Positions 1 through 6,962 are shown, counted from the stretch's first letter. The stretch: DNA of 17,468 nucleotides from Lachnospiraceae bacterium AM93-12TA (GCA_027698105.1 JAQERH010000046.1:1-17468), one strand, 5' to 3'. The notes: generated from the letters alone by a model not told the origin. Numbers and translations are program-made.

Positions 1-53
1 TTTTCGGATCAACGAAAAACTACACAATGGTAAACAGGGCTTTGCCCTAACAA

Positions 54-106
54 AAAAGGCGGACTTTTCCACATGTTCCATAACAAAGCGGAAAAGTTCG
101 CCTTTT
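54..106 (-). terminator. Rho-independent terminator of the rlmB operon
   Basis: Arms 54-70 and 90-106 form a 17-bp stem with a single G-U pair and a 19-nt loop. On the minus strand the stem is followed by a run of T (complement of the A run at 52-57). It lies about 20 bases beyond the rlmB stop codon and should end the five-gene minus-strand operon. A small hairpin (AGGGC-TTT-GCCCT, 36-48) follows. Nothing else is recognisable in 1-50. Confidence 0.85.
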
Positions 107-128
107 CTCTATCAGCTCAAACTGTCAT

Positions 129-872
129 TTATCCCATCACTCTCTGGCGCACAATCTCATAGGCCAGGACTCCGGCTGCTACCGAAGCGTTCAGGGAATC
201 AATATCTCCCTTCATGGGAATGGATGCGATCATATCGCATTTTTCTCTTACCAGACGGCTGACTCCCTCTCCTTCATTTCCAATCACAAGACCGATAGGG
301 CCTTTTAAATTCAGCCGGTACATGCTCTCTCCGCCCATATCGGCGCAGACAAACCAGAGCCCTCTCTCCTTCAGTTCTTCGATTGTAGCAGAAAGATTTG
401 TCACCTTGGCCACCGGAGTATAATTCAGGGCTCCGGCAGAGGTTTTCGCCACCACAGCTGTCAGTCCCACAGCCCTTCTTTTTGGAATAATGACTCCATG
501 GGCTCCCGCCAGATTGGCAGTTCTTATAATTGCTCCCAGATTATGGGGATCCTCAATTCCGTCCAGAATGAACAGAAACGGCGGCTCACCTTTTTCCTCA
601 GCTGCCTTCAGCATATCCTCTACTTCCGCATACTTATAAGCAGCCGCATGGGCAATAACTCCCTGATGTTTGCCTGTCTCAGACAGCTGATCCAGCCGCT
701 CCTTAGCTACATAGTTGATAATGGTATCCTGCTTTCTGGCCTCTCTGGTAATACTCTTAATCGGACCGTCCTGACATCCGTCCAGCACATACAGCTTATC
801 AATGGTCTTTCCGGAACGGAATGCCTCCAGCACAGCATTTCGTCCTTCTATGGTAAGTTCCTCGTATCTCAT
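129..872 (-). CDS. rlmB: 23S rRNA (guanosine-2'-O-)-methyltransferase RlmB (TrmH/SpoU family)
   Basis: This is a SPOUT-class methyltransferase predicted to 2'-O-methylate a guanosine in the peptidyl-transferase loop of 23S rRNA (G2251 in E. coli) using S-adenosylmethionine. The 247-residue length is normal. Residues about 6-80 match the SpoU substrate-binding domain. The three SpoU motifs follow: NLGAIIRTA at 111-119, LVIGNEGEGV at 195-204, and the knot segment IPMKGDIDSLNAS at 218-230. The ATG at 870-872 is preceded by GGAGA-type Shine-Dalgarno sequence inside the end of mrnC. Only 4 bases separate the genes, so translation is probably coupled. It is the last gene of the operon, followed by a strong terminator. 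The exact guanosine target is inferred from the family; related SpoU enzymes modify other sites. Confidence 0.92.
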   Translation of the reverse strand: MRYEELTIEGRNAVLEAFRSGKTIDKLYVLDGCQDGPIKSITREARKQDTIINYVAKERLDQLSETGKHQGVIAHAAAYKYAEVEDMLKAAEEKGEPPFLFILDGIEDPHNLGAIIRTANLAGAHGVIIPKRRAVGLTAVVAKTSAGALNYTPVAKVTNLSATIEELKERGLWFVCADMGGESMYRLNLKGPIGLVIGNEGEGVSRLVREKCDMIASIPMKGDIDSLNASVAAGVLAYEIVRQRVMG

Positions 873-876
873 CTTC

Positions 877-1317
877 TTATTCTCCTGCCTTAAATTTTCC
901 CAAACGGTCCAGCCCCAGTCCCAGAAGCTCTGCCAGCCTTTCCAGCCTTCCCTGCAGATACAGATATCCTATCAGCGCTTCAAAGCCTGTAGCCATCCTG
1001 TACTCCTTCATGGTAGCATGCTTCGCCATGGTCACAGACTTGGCATTTCTGCCCCGGCGGTAGACAGACTTTTCTTCCTCTGTCAGTTCATCCTCTATGG
1101 CAAGCAGAAATTCCATCTGGGTTCCTGCCTTCACCAGAGAAGCGCTCTCCTTGTGCATCTTGTTTACCTGGCGGTTTCCCTCATTCACTACCAGCGTGCG
1201 GATGGCCAGCTCATATACTGCATCTCCCAGATATGCCAGCACAAGCGGAGAATAGGAGGCGGCATCCGCCTCCTTAAGCCTCAGCGCCTCCTTAAAACAG
1301 TTTAAACTCTCTTCCAT
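877..1317 (-). CDS. mrnC: Mini-ribonuclease III (MrnC)
   Basis: This is a stand-alone RNase III catalytic domain without a double-stranded RNA-binding domain. In Bacillus the family matures 23S rRNA termini. The family signature AYLGDAVYE is at residues 28-36, with the predicted metal-binding Asp32. The second acidic site is Glu113 in FEALIGYLYL. At 146 residues it is close to the usual length. The ATG overlaps the 3' end of cysS by 16 bases and the likely ribosome binding site (GAGAGGG) lies inside cysS. The cysS-mrnC-rlmB order is conserved in many Firmicutes, which supports the call and fits a shared role in translation and rRNA maturation. Confidence 0.92.
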   Translation of the reverse strand: MEESLNCFKEALRLKEADAASYSPLVLAYLGDAVYELAIRTLVVNEGNRQVNKMHKESASLVKAGTQMEFLLAIEDELTEEEKSVYRRGRNAKSVTMAKHATMKEYRMATGFEALIGYLYLQGRLERLAELLGLGLDRLGKFKAGE

Positions 1318-2711
1318 TTAACGCCCTCTCTGGTGTCTTCCAGAACGATTCCCATATCAAGAAGCTTTCCGCGGATTTCATCGGCCAGAGCAAAGTTCTT
1401 AGATTTTCTGGCCTGCTGTCTGGCCTCGATCATGGCTTCGATCTCGCTGTCCAGGGCTTCTGTCTTCTTCTCTGTAATAATTCCCAGAACGCCGCAGAGA
1501 GTCTCGATCTCTTTCTTAAGCTCTGCCAGATAAGCTCTGCTGCTCTCCTCCCCAATGGTGGAGTTACTGAGCTTCACCAGCTCAAAGACAGCAGAAATTG
1601 CGTCAGCTGTATTAAAGTCATCGTCCATGGCTGTCTCAAATTTCTTTACCAGCTCTGCCTTTGCTTCCAGGTTCTTCTTCTCCTCCTCAGACAGTTCCCG
1701 ATCAGCAGCCTTAACCATCAGATCATTTAAACGCTCTACGCCTGTGAGGATTCTCTCCAGACCATTTCTGGAAGCCTCCATCAGCTCAGCACTGAAATTT
1801 AACGGGCTTCTGTAGTGAGCGCTCAGCATGAAGAAACGCAGCACCTGTAAATCATACTGCTCCGAAATCTCGCGGACTGTGCGGAAATTGCCAAGAGATT
1901 TGGACATCTTTTTATTGTCAATATTTAAAAATGCATTGTGCATCCAGTAAGTCGCAAATGGCTTTCCATTGGCTGCCTCACTCTGGGCAATCTCATTCTC
2001 ATGGTGAGGGAATACCAGATCCTCTCCTCCTGCGTGGATATCAATGGACTCGCCCAGATACTTCTTGGACATAACAGAGCACTCAATATGCCAGCCTGGA
2101 CGTCCCTGGCACCAGGGTGACTCCCAGAATGGCTCTCCATCCTTCTTCGGCTTCCAGAGCACGAAATCAGTCGGATCCTCCTTGTCCTCCTCTCCCGTCA
2201 CCTTAATCTCACGGAAGCCGGACTGCAGATCCTCCAGATTCTTATGGGACAGCTTTCCATATTCCTTAAAGGACTTGGTGCGGAAGTAAACGGTTCCGTC
2301 TTTTGCCACATAGGCATGTCCCTTTTCAATCAGCGTCTGAATCATCTCCAGCATTCCGCAGATTTCCTCTGTCGCCTTCGGATGTACTGTGGCAGACTTT
2401 ACGTTCATCATTTCCATATCTTTTTTGCACTCGGCAATATAGCGTTCGGAAACAGTCTGGGCGTCTACCCCCTCCTCGATGGCTTTCTTGATAATCTTAT
2501 CATCTACATCTGTGAAGTTGGAAACATAGTTGACTTCATAGCCCTTGTACTCGAAATACCGTCTGACTGTATCAAATACAATCATAGGTCTTGCATTTCC
2601 GATGTGGATAAAATTGTATACGGTAGGACCGCACACATACATCTTTACCTTTCCTTCCTCCAGCGGGACAAACTCTTCCTTTCTTCTGGACAGGGTATTA
2701 AAAATTTTCAT
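1302..2711 (-). CDS. cysS: Cysteine--tRNA ligase
   Basis: This class I aminoacyl-tRNA synthetase charges tRNA-Cys in the cytoplasm. The HIGH-type motif is HIGN at residues 36-39 and KMSKS is at 268-272. The four zinc ligands expected of CysRS are visible: Cys27, Cys211, His236 and Glu240. The 469 residues match the normal full length, including the helical DALR-type and C-terminal anticodon-binding region ending WKRV. The ATG at 2709-2711 has AGGAG 8-9 bases upstream. The 68-base gap to ispF holds no T-box leader or convincing promoter, so expression probably depends on the upstream operon promoter. Two 9-bp direct repeats lie in this gap (2730-2738 and 2749-2757). Confidence 0.97.
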   Translation of the reverse strand: MKIFNTLSRRKEEFVPLEEGKVKMYVCGPTVYNFIHIGNARPMIVFDTVRRYFEYKGYEVNYVSNFTDVDDKIIKKAIEEGVDAQTVSERYIAECKKDMEMMNVKSATVHPKATEEICGMLEMIQTLIEKGHAYVAKDGTVYFRTKSFKEYGKLSHKNLEDLQSGFREIKVTGEEDKEDPTDFVLWKPKKDGEPFWESPWCQGRPGWHIECSVMSKKYLGESIDIHAGGEDLVFPHHENEIAQSEAANGKPFATYWMHNAFLNIDNKKMSKSLGNFRTVREISEQYDLQVLRFFMLSAHYRSPLNFSAELMEASRNGLERILTGVERLNDLMVKAADRELSEEEKKNLEAKAELVKKFETAMDDDFNTADAISAVFELVKLSNSTIGEESSRAYLAELKKEIETLCGVLGIITEKKTEALDSEIEAMIEARQQARKSKNFALADEIRGKLLDMGIVLEDTREGVKWKRV

Positions 2712-2779
2712 GACTTTTCTCCTCTACAAAATCGTTCATTCAGTTGACAATCGTTCAGCCATAGCAGCCTGATTTGGTA

Positions 2780-3331
2780 TTAACGTCCGCAGCCCCCGCC
2801 GGGGCAGCATCCGGCACACCCGGCCGATGCCATCATCTCTCTATCATAACAATAGTTGTCTACTTCCGTCAACAGTGTAATGGCCTGAGCTGAAATTCCC
2901 TGTCCTGTACCGGTAAAGCCAAGCCCCTCCTCCGTAGTAGCCTTCACACTGACTCTTCCCGGATCAATTCCAAGAGCGCAGGCAATGTTTTCCGCCATCT
3001 GCGGTCTGTAGGGCAGAAGCTTCGGCTTCTGGGCAATCACTGTAGCGTCAATATTTTCTATAATATAGTTATGCTCTGATAAAATATGTCCTACCTGCTT
3101 GAGCAGTTCGATACTGGATGCACCTGCATAAGCCGGATCTGTATCAGGAAAATGCTGTCCAATATCTCCCAGGGCAGCTGCCCCTAAAAGGGCATCCATC
3201 ACTGCATGAACCAGCACATCTGCATCAGAATGTCCCAGCAGCCCCTTCTCATATGGGATTTTCACTCCTCCTAAAATCAAATCACGGCCCTCTGTTAATT
3301 TATGGACATCATAGCCCTGTCCGATTCTCAT
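2780..3331 (-). CDS. ispF: 2-C-methyl-D-erythritol 2,4-cyclodiphosphate synthase, with Cys-rich C-terminal tail
   Basis: This is the MEP-pathway enzyme that cyclises CDP-methylerythritol phosphate to MEcPP with release of CMP. The metal ligands Asp8, His10 and His42 are present, along with GHSDAD (33-38), the FPDTDP loop (61-66) and the [17 protein letters not shown] signature (130-146). The core ends near residue 157, the usual full length of IspF. It continues here for about 26 residues, ending in a Gly/Cys-rich stretch with cysteines at 161, 172, 175, 176 and 181. This tail is not part of the catalytic fold; metal binding or redox function is only speculation. The ATG has an AGGAGG site about 8 bases upstream. 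The gene follows the lipid-kinase-like gene by 23 bases in the same operon. Confidence 0.95.
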   Translation of the reverse strand: MRIGQGYDVHKLTEGRDLILGGVKIPYEKGLLGHSDADVLVHAVMDALLGAAALGDIGQHFPDTDPAYAGASSIELLKQVGHILSEHNYIIENIDATVIAQKPKLLPYRPQMAENIACALGIDPGRVSVKATTEEGLGFTGTGQGISAQAITLLTEVDNYCYDREMMASAGCAGCCPGGGCGR

Positions 3332-3354
3332 ACTCTTTCCTCCTGGTTTCCACT

Positions 3355-4308
3355 TTACACAATCACTCTGATTTTTCTTTCAATACACTGAATTTCCAGA
3401 TCATTCTGGATGAGGCAGCTCTCCCCGTCTGTGTGGACTGCCACGGGGCGATCCATGTGAATTTTGGCTTCTCTGCACTCATAGATACGGACTCCCTTCC
3501 TCTTTACAAAGCGTGGAAGTCTCGCCCGAAACAGCATGGGCACTAAACGCAGCTTCGACGAATGGCTTGCCACACAGATCGCCAGCTTTCCATCTCCCGG
3601 ATCTGCTCCCGGAGCAAAGTAAAAGCCTCCTCCCTCCGAAGGATGAATGTGAGCGGAAACAAAATACATATGGTTAAACTCAACCTTTCTGGTTCTGTCT
3701 AACAAAATATATCCTTTGGAAGGCTCCGCCTTCACCAGCTGCCAGATGCCCCATACAAAATATTGAACTCTTTCAGCAATACGGCGGATCAGTCCGAATC
3801 TTCCGCTCTCCGGCTCTCTTTTTCCAATATGCAGACCTCCTGGCATACCTTTGCAGACTGAGGCAGTCAGTCCCATCCCTGCGCTCACTGCAAACCGACG
3901 GTGACGCAGAGAATCCTCTCCATACGTGACCAGACCGTAGTCCAGGTAGCGATACTGTCTGGGAAAGAAAATTCTGCGCAGACATCTTCTGGAACTGAGA
4001 GGAAGCTGTAAACTTTTCGCCAGATCTCTCCTGCTGCCTGCCGGAATATAGCCCAGCGTCACATTTTCCCCCAGATTCAGACCGTCTAACACCTCACCAA
4101 AGGTATCATCTGCCCCCACTACTACTATCGTCTGCCCTGTACCTCTTCCCTTTGTCAGCTCCCCCGCTATTTTTGATGCCTGTCCGGGTCCTTCTGCCAT
4201 AAATGCCCGGTACTCCGCCCCTTCACACATAAGCTGCTGTTCGATTTTCTTCCATACCCTGAGGCCGCGTCCGCAGCCGGAACAGGGGTTGATGATAAAA
4301 CAATACAT
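3355..4308 (-). CDS. Diacylglycerol-kinase-family protein with altered catalytic motifs
   Basis: This 317-residue protein has the layout of the DgkB/YegS/BmrU lipid kinase family. It starts with [11 protein letters not shown] (5-15), the nucleotide-binding loop, and keeps the later beta-rich lipid-binding half with [12 protein letters not shown] and GADPGDGKL. The family's GGDGT motif reads GADDT at 65-69, and the usual G-[ST]-GND phosphate-binding motif reads GSRRD at 91-95. The Asp of GGDGT is kept, but two glycines and the GND are lost, so kinase activity is doubtful. The ATG has GGAGG 6-7 bases upstream. It is the first gene of the operon, behind a TATAAT box at 4344-4349. The family assignment is firm; substrate and activity are unknown. 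Confidence 0.78.
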   Translation of the reverse strand: MYCFIINPCSGCGRGLRVWKKIEQQLMCEGAEYRAFMAEGPGQASKIAGELTKGRGTGQTIVVVGADDTFGEVLDGLNLGENVTLGYIPAGSRRDLAKSLQLPLSSRRCLRRIFFPRQYRYLDYGLVTYGEDSLRHRRFAVSAGMGLTASVCKGMPGGLHIGKREPESGRFGLIRRIAERVQYFVWGIWQLVKAEPSKGYILLDRTRKVEFNHMYFVSAHIHPSEGGGFYFAPGADPGDGKLAICVASHSSKLRLVPMLFRARLPRFVKRKGVRIYECREAKIHMDRPVAVHTDGESCLIQNDLEIQCIERKIRVIV

Positions 4309-4334
4309 AACAGCCTCCGTTTGTCTCTTTCAAT

Positions 4335-4363
4335 CCTGACGATATTATAACATATCTGAAATA
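4335..4363 (-). promoter_or_regulatory. Promoter of the five-gene ispF-cysS-rlmB operon
   Basis: The minus strand reads TATAAT (complement of 4344-4349), about 35 bases before the first start codon. No good -35 box is visible at 17 bases. The 23 bases around the -10 box are almost identical to those upstream of the EAL gene (6325-6353), differing at one position in the shared core. Confidence 0.55.
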
Positions 4364-4406
4364 AAAATCTAAGAAAAATTCTATTAAAAAAAATTAAAAT
4401 AAAGTA

Positions 4407-4435
4407 TTGACATTCTCTGGAAAGTATATTATACT
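4407..4435 (+). promoter_or_regulatory. tRNA operon promoter
   Basis: TTGACA at 4407-4412 and TATACT at 4430-4435 are separated by exactly 17 bases. The region just upstream (4358-4406) is almost pure A/T and could act as an UP element. Transcription should start near 4442, about 27 bases before tRNA-Val. It is divergent from the operon promoter at 4344. Confidence 0.8.
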
Positions 4436-4468
4436 GTCTAAGCAGTCGCAAATGAGCGGCAGCGAAAT

Positions 4469-4541
4469 GGGGTCTTAGCTCAGCTGGGAGAGCATCTGCC
4501 TTACAAGCAGAGGGTCATAGGTTCGAGCCCTATAGGCCCCA
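4469..4541 (+). tRNA. tRNA-Val (anticodon UAC)
   Basis: The 73 bases fold as a canonical cloverleaf. The acceptor stem pairs GGGGTCT with AGGCCCC (one G-U), the D stem is GCTC/GAGC, and the anticodon stem is TCTGC/GCAGA around loop CTTACAA, giving anticodon TAC. The T arm is ATAGG-TTCGAGC-CCTAT. The discriminator base is A and CCA is not encoded. It shares a transcript with the tRNA-Met gene 14 bases downstream. Confidence 0.95.
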
Positions 4542-4555
4542 TTTATATGAAATAT

Positions 4556-4629
4556 GGCGGAATAGCTCAGTTGGCTAGAGCATACGGTTCATACCCGTAG
4601 TGTCGAGAGTTCGAATCTCCCTTCCGCTA
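4556..4629 (+). tRNA. tRNA-Met (elongator, anticodon CAU), copy 1
   Basis: This is a 74-base cloverleaf with anticodon stem TACGG/CCGTA and loop TTCATAC (anticodon CAT). The acceptor stem has a G1-U72 pair, as in the Bacillus elongator tRNA-Met. It lacks the C1-A72 mismatch and the three G-C pairs expected of initiator tRNA. The T stem GAGAG/CTCCC contains an A50-C64 mismatch. CCA is not encoded. The sequence is identical to the gene at 6852-6925. An Ile-tRNA read with lysidine-modified CAU is less likely on sequence similarity. Confidence 0.93.
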
Positions 4630-4633
4630 TTTT

Positions 4634-4666
4634 AAAGCTTCTGATAATTCAGAAGCTTTTTTATTT
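4634..4666 (+). terminator. Terminator of the tRNA-Val/tRNA-Met operon
   Basis: An 11-bp perfect stem (4634-4644 with 4649-4659) around the loop TAAT is followed by a T-rich tract. It lies 5 bases after tRNA-Met. Confidence 0.9.
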
Positions 4667-4698
4667 TTCTTTTCCAGAAACACGTCCCGCTGAAAGCA

Positions 4699-4743
4699 AA
4701 TGCCGGACCTCGACGCTTTTTCACTGCACCGAAGTCCGGCATT
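4699..4743 (-). terminator. Hairpin downstream of the EAL gene, probable terminator
   Basis: A 10-bp stem (4699-4708 with 4734-4743) extends inward by a further TCG/CGA after one mismatch. It begins 6 bases past the stop codon of the minus-strand EAL gene. The following T tract on the minus strand is poor (TGCTTTC), so termination may be incomplete. Confidence 0.5.
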
Positions 4744-4748
4744 GACAT

Positions 4749-6269
4749 CTAATTTCCCTGCATCAATTTCTCAAATTCTTCCACAGGCATAGGCTTTCCA
4801 AAATAAAATCCCTGAATCAGATCGCATTTCTGTTCCTTCAGGAAATCTACATACTCCCTGGTCTCTACGCCTTCAGCTACCACCTCGATATCCAGTTCCC
4901 TGGCAATCTGGATGATTCCCTTGCTTACAATCTTTCCCCGTTCCTTTTCTTTTTCTTCAAACATTCTGCCGTCCAGCTTGATGGTAGAAACAGGAATGCT
5001 TTTCAGTGTATTCAGGGATGAATAACCGCTCCCAAAGTCGTCCATAGAGCAGGAAAATCCCATATCTTTTAATTTCTGCACAAAACCGATCAGCATCCCC
5101 CGCCCGTCTAACATGGTATTCTCAGAAATTTCAAATTCCAGAAGCTCTTTGGGGATGTTATATTTCTCGTAAATAGGAAGGAACTTGTTCTCAAAAAATT
5201 CCTGATTGGTAAAATGCGATTTTGACAGATTGACCGATATCTTGACCGGCTTTACACCGCTGTCCAGCCACTTCTGCAGCAGCTGCAGGGCAGATTCAAA
5301 GATAAAGTAGTCAATCTGGCGCACAAAACCGTTCTTCTCAAAAAGGGGCATAAATTCTCCCAGGGGAAGCATTCCTTTCTCCGGATCAATCCACCGGAAC
5401 AGAGCCTCCGCCCCTGCCAGACTTTCCTGCTCCAGCTCATATTTAGGCTGCAGATACATGTGGAAATGTCCTGCGTTCAAAGCTGTCTCTGCCTGCTCGT
5501 GGTATCTTCTGTCCCTGTCACGGTAATCCTGGAAGGTGTAACCATAAATTTCCAGATGGCTGTTTCGATCATGGCAGTCCGGGCTTTCTTTTCTGCAGTA
5601 ATTTGCACAGTCCACCGCGTGAGCAAACGTGTCCCCTTTTCCTTTAATCTGGTATGCGCCCATGCCAATAAACAATTTTTCTTTAATAGGAAGATCATTC
5701 AAGAAATAAACGGCATCGTCTAATTCCAGGAGCCGCTTCAGAAGCTTTTCTGAATCTGACTCTTTCAAAAGGAGATAAAACTGGTCTGCGCTGGCTCTGC
5801 ACAGCAATTCCTGTTCCTTCAGACAGGAATGAAGTGCTTCGTATACCTTTTTCAGCACCTGATCTCCTGTCGCATGATCATACCAGTTCTCAATTCGGCT
5901 GAATTTTTTAATGTCAGCCACTACAAAAGCTTCTCCTCCTCCGCATTCTTTCATCCTTTTCTCCACAGCAATCCGGAATGCCCGCTCGTTGAGTCCTCCA
6001 GTCAGAGCGTCTGTATTCTGATTCTTCAGATTTAACTTCTGGTAATGGAACACTAAAACTGCCCACAGGATAGTTAAAACAAACCAAAAATAAGGAAGCA
6101 GCCGCCAGACACCCGGCTCTCCTGTTCTGTACTGATGTTCAGACTGAAGATAAAACCACAGCACCCCAATATTAACTGCCATAAAGATAAAGAAACGTAC
6201 CCGATAGATCATTTTTTTCTTTTGTATATCCATTGTCCCCCAGCGTCCTGCACCTTCCTGTTTTTTCAT
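4749..6269 (-). CDS. Membrane-anchored degenerate-GGDEF/EAL protein, predicted c-di-GMP phosphodiesterase
   Basis: Two membrane helices (about 25-43 and 56-75) precede a GGDEF domain (about 85-245) and an EAL domain (about 255-503). The GGDEF signature is replaced by SADQF (160-164), so cyclase activity is not expected; the domain may only regulate. The EAL domain looks intact: EALFRW at 288-293, Asn347 in ISVNLS, the acidic LEFEISE segment (377-383), DDFGSGYSSL at 410-419, Lys431, EGVET at 466-470 and Gln486 in QGFYFGKP. It should hydrolyse cyclic di-GMP to pGpG. The start is uncertain: neither the ATG at 6269 nor the in-frame ATG at 6233 has a good Shine-Dalgarno sequence, though GGGGG lies 3 bases before the second. 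The gene is transcribed alone from a TATAAT box at 6333-6338. Confidence 0.88.
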   Translation of the reverse strand: MKKQEGAGRWGTMDIQKKKMIYRVRFFIFMAVNIGVLWFYLQSEHQYRTGEPGVWRLLPYFWFVLTILWAVLVFHYQKLNLKNQNTDALTGGLNERAFRIAVEKRMKECGGGEAFVVADIKKFSRIENWYDHATGDQVLKKVYEALHSCLKEQELLCRASADQFYLLLKESDSEKLLKRLLELDDAVYFLNDLPIKEKLFIGMGAYQIKGKGDTFAHAVDCANYCRKESPDCHDRNSHLEIYGYTFQDYRDRDRRYHEQAETALNAGHFHMYLQPKYELEQESLAGAEALFRWIDPEKGMLPLGEFMPLFEKNGFVRQIDYFIFESALQLLQKWLDSGVKPVKISVNLSKSHFTNQEFFENKFLPIYEKYNIPKELLEFEISENTMLDGRGMLIGFVQKLKDMGFSCSMDDFGSGYSSLNTLKSIPVSTIKLDGRMFEEKEKERGKIVSKGIIQIARELDIEVVAEGVETREYVDFLKEQKCDLIQGFYFGKPMPVEEFEKLMQGN

Positions 6270-6324
6270 ATACTTTTATTATCGCCGCTTCGCTGCGCTC
6301 GCCCAAACCGGCGCTGTATAATAT

Positions 6325-6359
6325 CTGACGATATTATATCATATCTGCAAATAGGACGC
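6325..6359 (-). promoter_or_regulatory. Promoter of the EAL gene
   Basis: The minus strand carries TATAAT (complement of 6333-6338), with TTGCGT at 17-base spacing as a weak -35. The -10 surroundings repeat those of the operon promoter at 4335-4363 almost base for base. The predicted leader of about 58 bases contains a short GC-rich stretch (6283-6313) in otherwise AT-rich DNA. Confidence 0.55.
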
Positions 6360-6374
6360 AATTTCCTATGTCAT

Positions 6375-6402
6375 AAAAAAAGAGAGCTGCTGACAGCTCT
6401 CT
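6375..6402 (-). terminator. Terminator of the small coiled-coil gene
   Basis: A 9-bp perfect stem (6381-6389 with 6394-6402) has a 4-base loop. On the minus strand it is followed by T6 (complement of 6375-6380). It starts 7 bases after the stop codon and separates this gene from the EAL gene. Confidence 0.88.
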
Positions 6403-6408
6403 CTGCTT

Positions 6409-6651
6409 CTACTCAGCCGCGCCGAGATTTTCTTTTTCAATTATGCTCTTTAACTGCTCAACTGTCACGCCGCTTTCAGAAATAAACTCAGCAATCGCGT
6501 TTAACTCAGAGGCTTTTAATTCCTCCTCTGTTTTCTTTCTCTCTGCTTTTAAGCTCTTCAGTGTTCCCTCTATCTTTGCAATCTTCTCATCCAGCTTTTC
6601 CAACTGTGCCTTGATAATTTCACTCTGTGTTCTTCTGACTCCTCTTGCCAT
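6409..6651 (-). CDS. Small coiled-coil protein of unknown function
   Basis: This 80-residue protein is not firmly recognised. Residues about 8-50 form a charged Lys/Glu heptad-like helix (QLEKLDEKIAKIEGTLKSLK), and residues 60-75 contain SGVTVEQLKSIIEKE, which looks like a short helical tail. The layout resembles small DUF4315-like proteins of mobile elements, but this is only a resemblance. It looks real: the ATG has GGGAG 8-9 bases upstream, a promoter lies at 6687-6715 (TTGTAA-17-TATTCT on the minus strand) and a strong terminator follows. It has no signal peptide or membrane segment. An oligomeric or nucleic-acid-associated role is possible but not shown. Confidence 0.7.
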   Translation of the reverse strand: MARGVRRTQSEIIKAQLEKLDEKIAKIEGTLKSLKAERKKTEEELKASELNAIAEFISESGVTVEQLKSIIEKENLGAAE

Positions 6652-6686
6652 AATAGATGCTCCCTTCTATTCGAGTTATTTTCTAT

Positions 6687-6715
6687 AGAATAACATAACA
6701 GAAAGGTTTTTACAA
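6687..6715 (-). promoter_or_regulatory. Promoter of the small coiled-coil gene
   Basis: On the minus strand, TTGTAA (6710-6715) and TATTCT (6687-6692) are 17 bases apart, with TG upstream of the -10 box. The interrupted repeat GTTATT-N8-AATAAC (6675-6694) overlaps the -10 box and might bind a regulator. Confidence 0.5.
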
Positions 6716-6802
6716 GGAAATATCTGTCCGGCCATAAATCGCAGGAAAAGTTATGTTTTTCCTGAATGCGAAAAAAATTTTGTCAAAATATTCAATTTTC
6801 CA

Positions 6803-6831
6803 TTGACATTTTTCCCGGAACGTGATATCTT
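6803..6831 (+). promoter_or_regulatory. Promoter of the second tRNA-Met gene
   Basis: TTGACA at 6803-6808 is followed after 17 bases by TATCTT at 6826-6831. The start site would fall near 6838, about 14 bases before the tRNA. Between this promoter and the one at 6687-6715 lies only an 8-bp hairpin (6742-6749 with 6757-6764) of unknown role. Confidence 0.65.
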
Positions 6832-6851
6832 AATAGAGCGTTAAGCAGTGC

Positions 6852-6925
6852 GGCGGAATAGCTCAGTTGGCTAGAGCATACGGTTCATACCCGTAGTGTC
6901 GAGAGTTCGAATCTCCCTTCCGCTA
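6852..6925 (+). tRNA. tRNA-Met (elongator, anticodon CAU), copy 2
   Basis: All 74 bases are identical to the gene at 4556-4629, including the G1-U72 pair and the A50-C64 mismatch in the T stem. The flanking DNA is not similar, so the duplication covers only the mature tRNA. It has its own promoter and terminator. CCA is not encoded. Confidence 0.93.
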
Positions 6926-6930
6926 CTTTG

Positions 6931-6962
6931 AAACCCTTGATTTTTTCAAGGGTTTTTCTTTT
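6931..6962 (+). terminator. Terminator of the second tRNA-Met gene
   Basis: A 10-bp perfect stem (6931-6940 with 6946-6955) with a 5-T loop is followed by a T-rich tract. It lies 5 bases after the tRNA. Confidence 0.9.

Noticed and set aside
2712..2779. Possible T-box leader before cysS
   Set aside because: The gap is only 68 bases, has no T-box sequence, specifier loop or terminator hairpin, and cysS lies inside an operon.
4335..4363. Palindromic operator around GATAT..ATATC
   Set aside because: The apparent symmetry comes from the AT-rich -10 box and is not exact; a promoter explains it better.
4556..4629. Initiator tRNA-fMet or lysidine tRNA-Ile(CAU)
   Set aside because: It has G1-U72 and not the C1-A72 mismatch, lacks the three G-C anticodon-stem pairs of the initiator, and resembles Bacillus elongator tRNA-Met much more than tRNA-Ile2.
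6742..6764. 8-bp hairpin as a terminator
   Set aside because: It lies between divergent promoters, follows no gene and has no T run at the right place on either strand.
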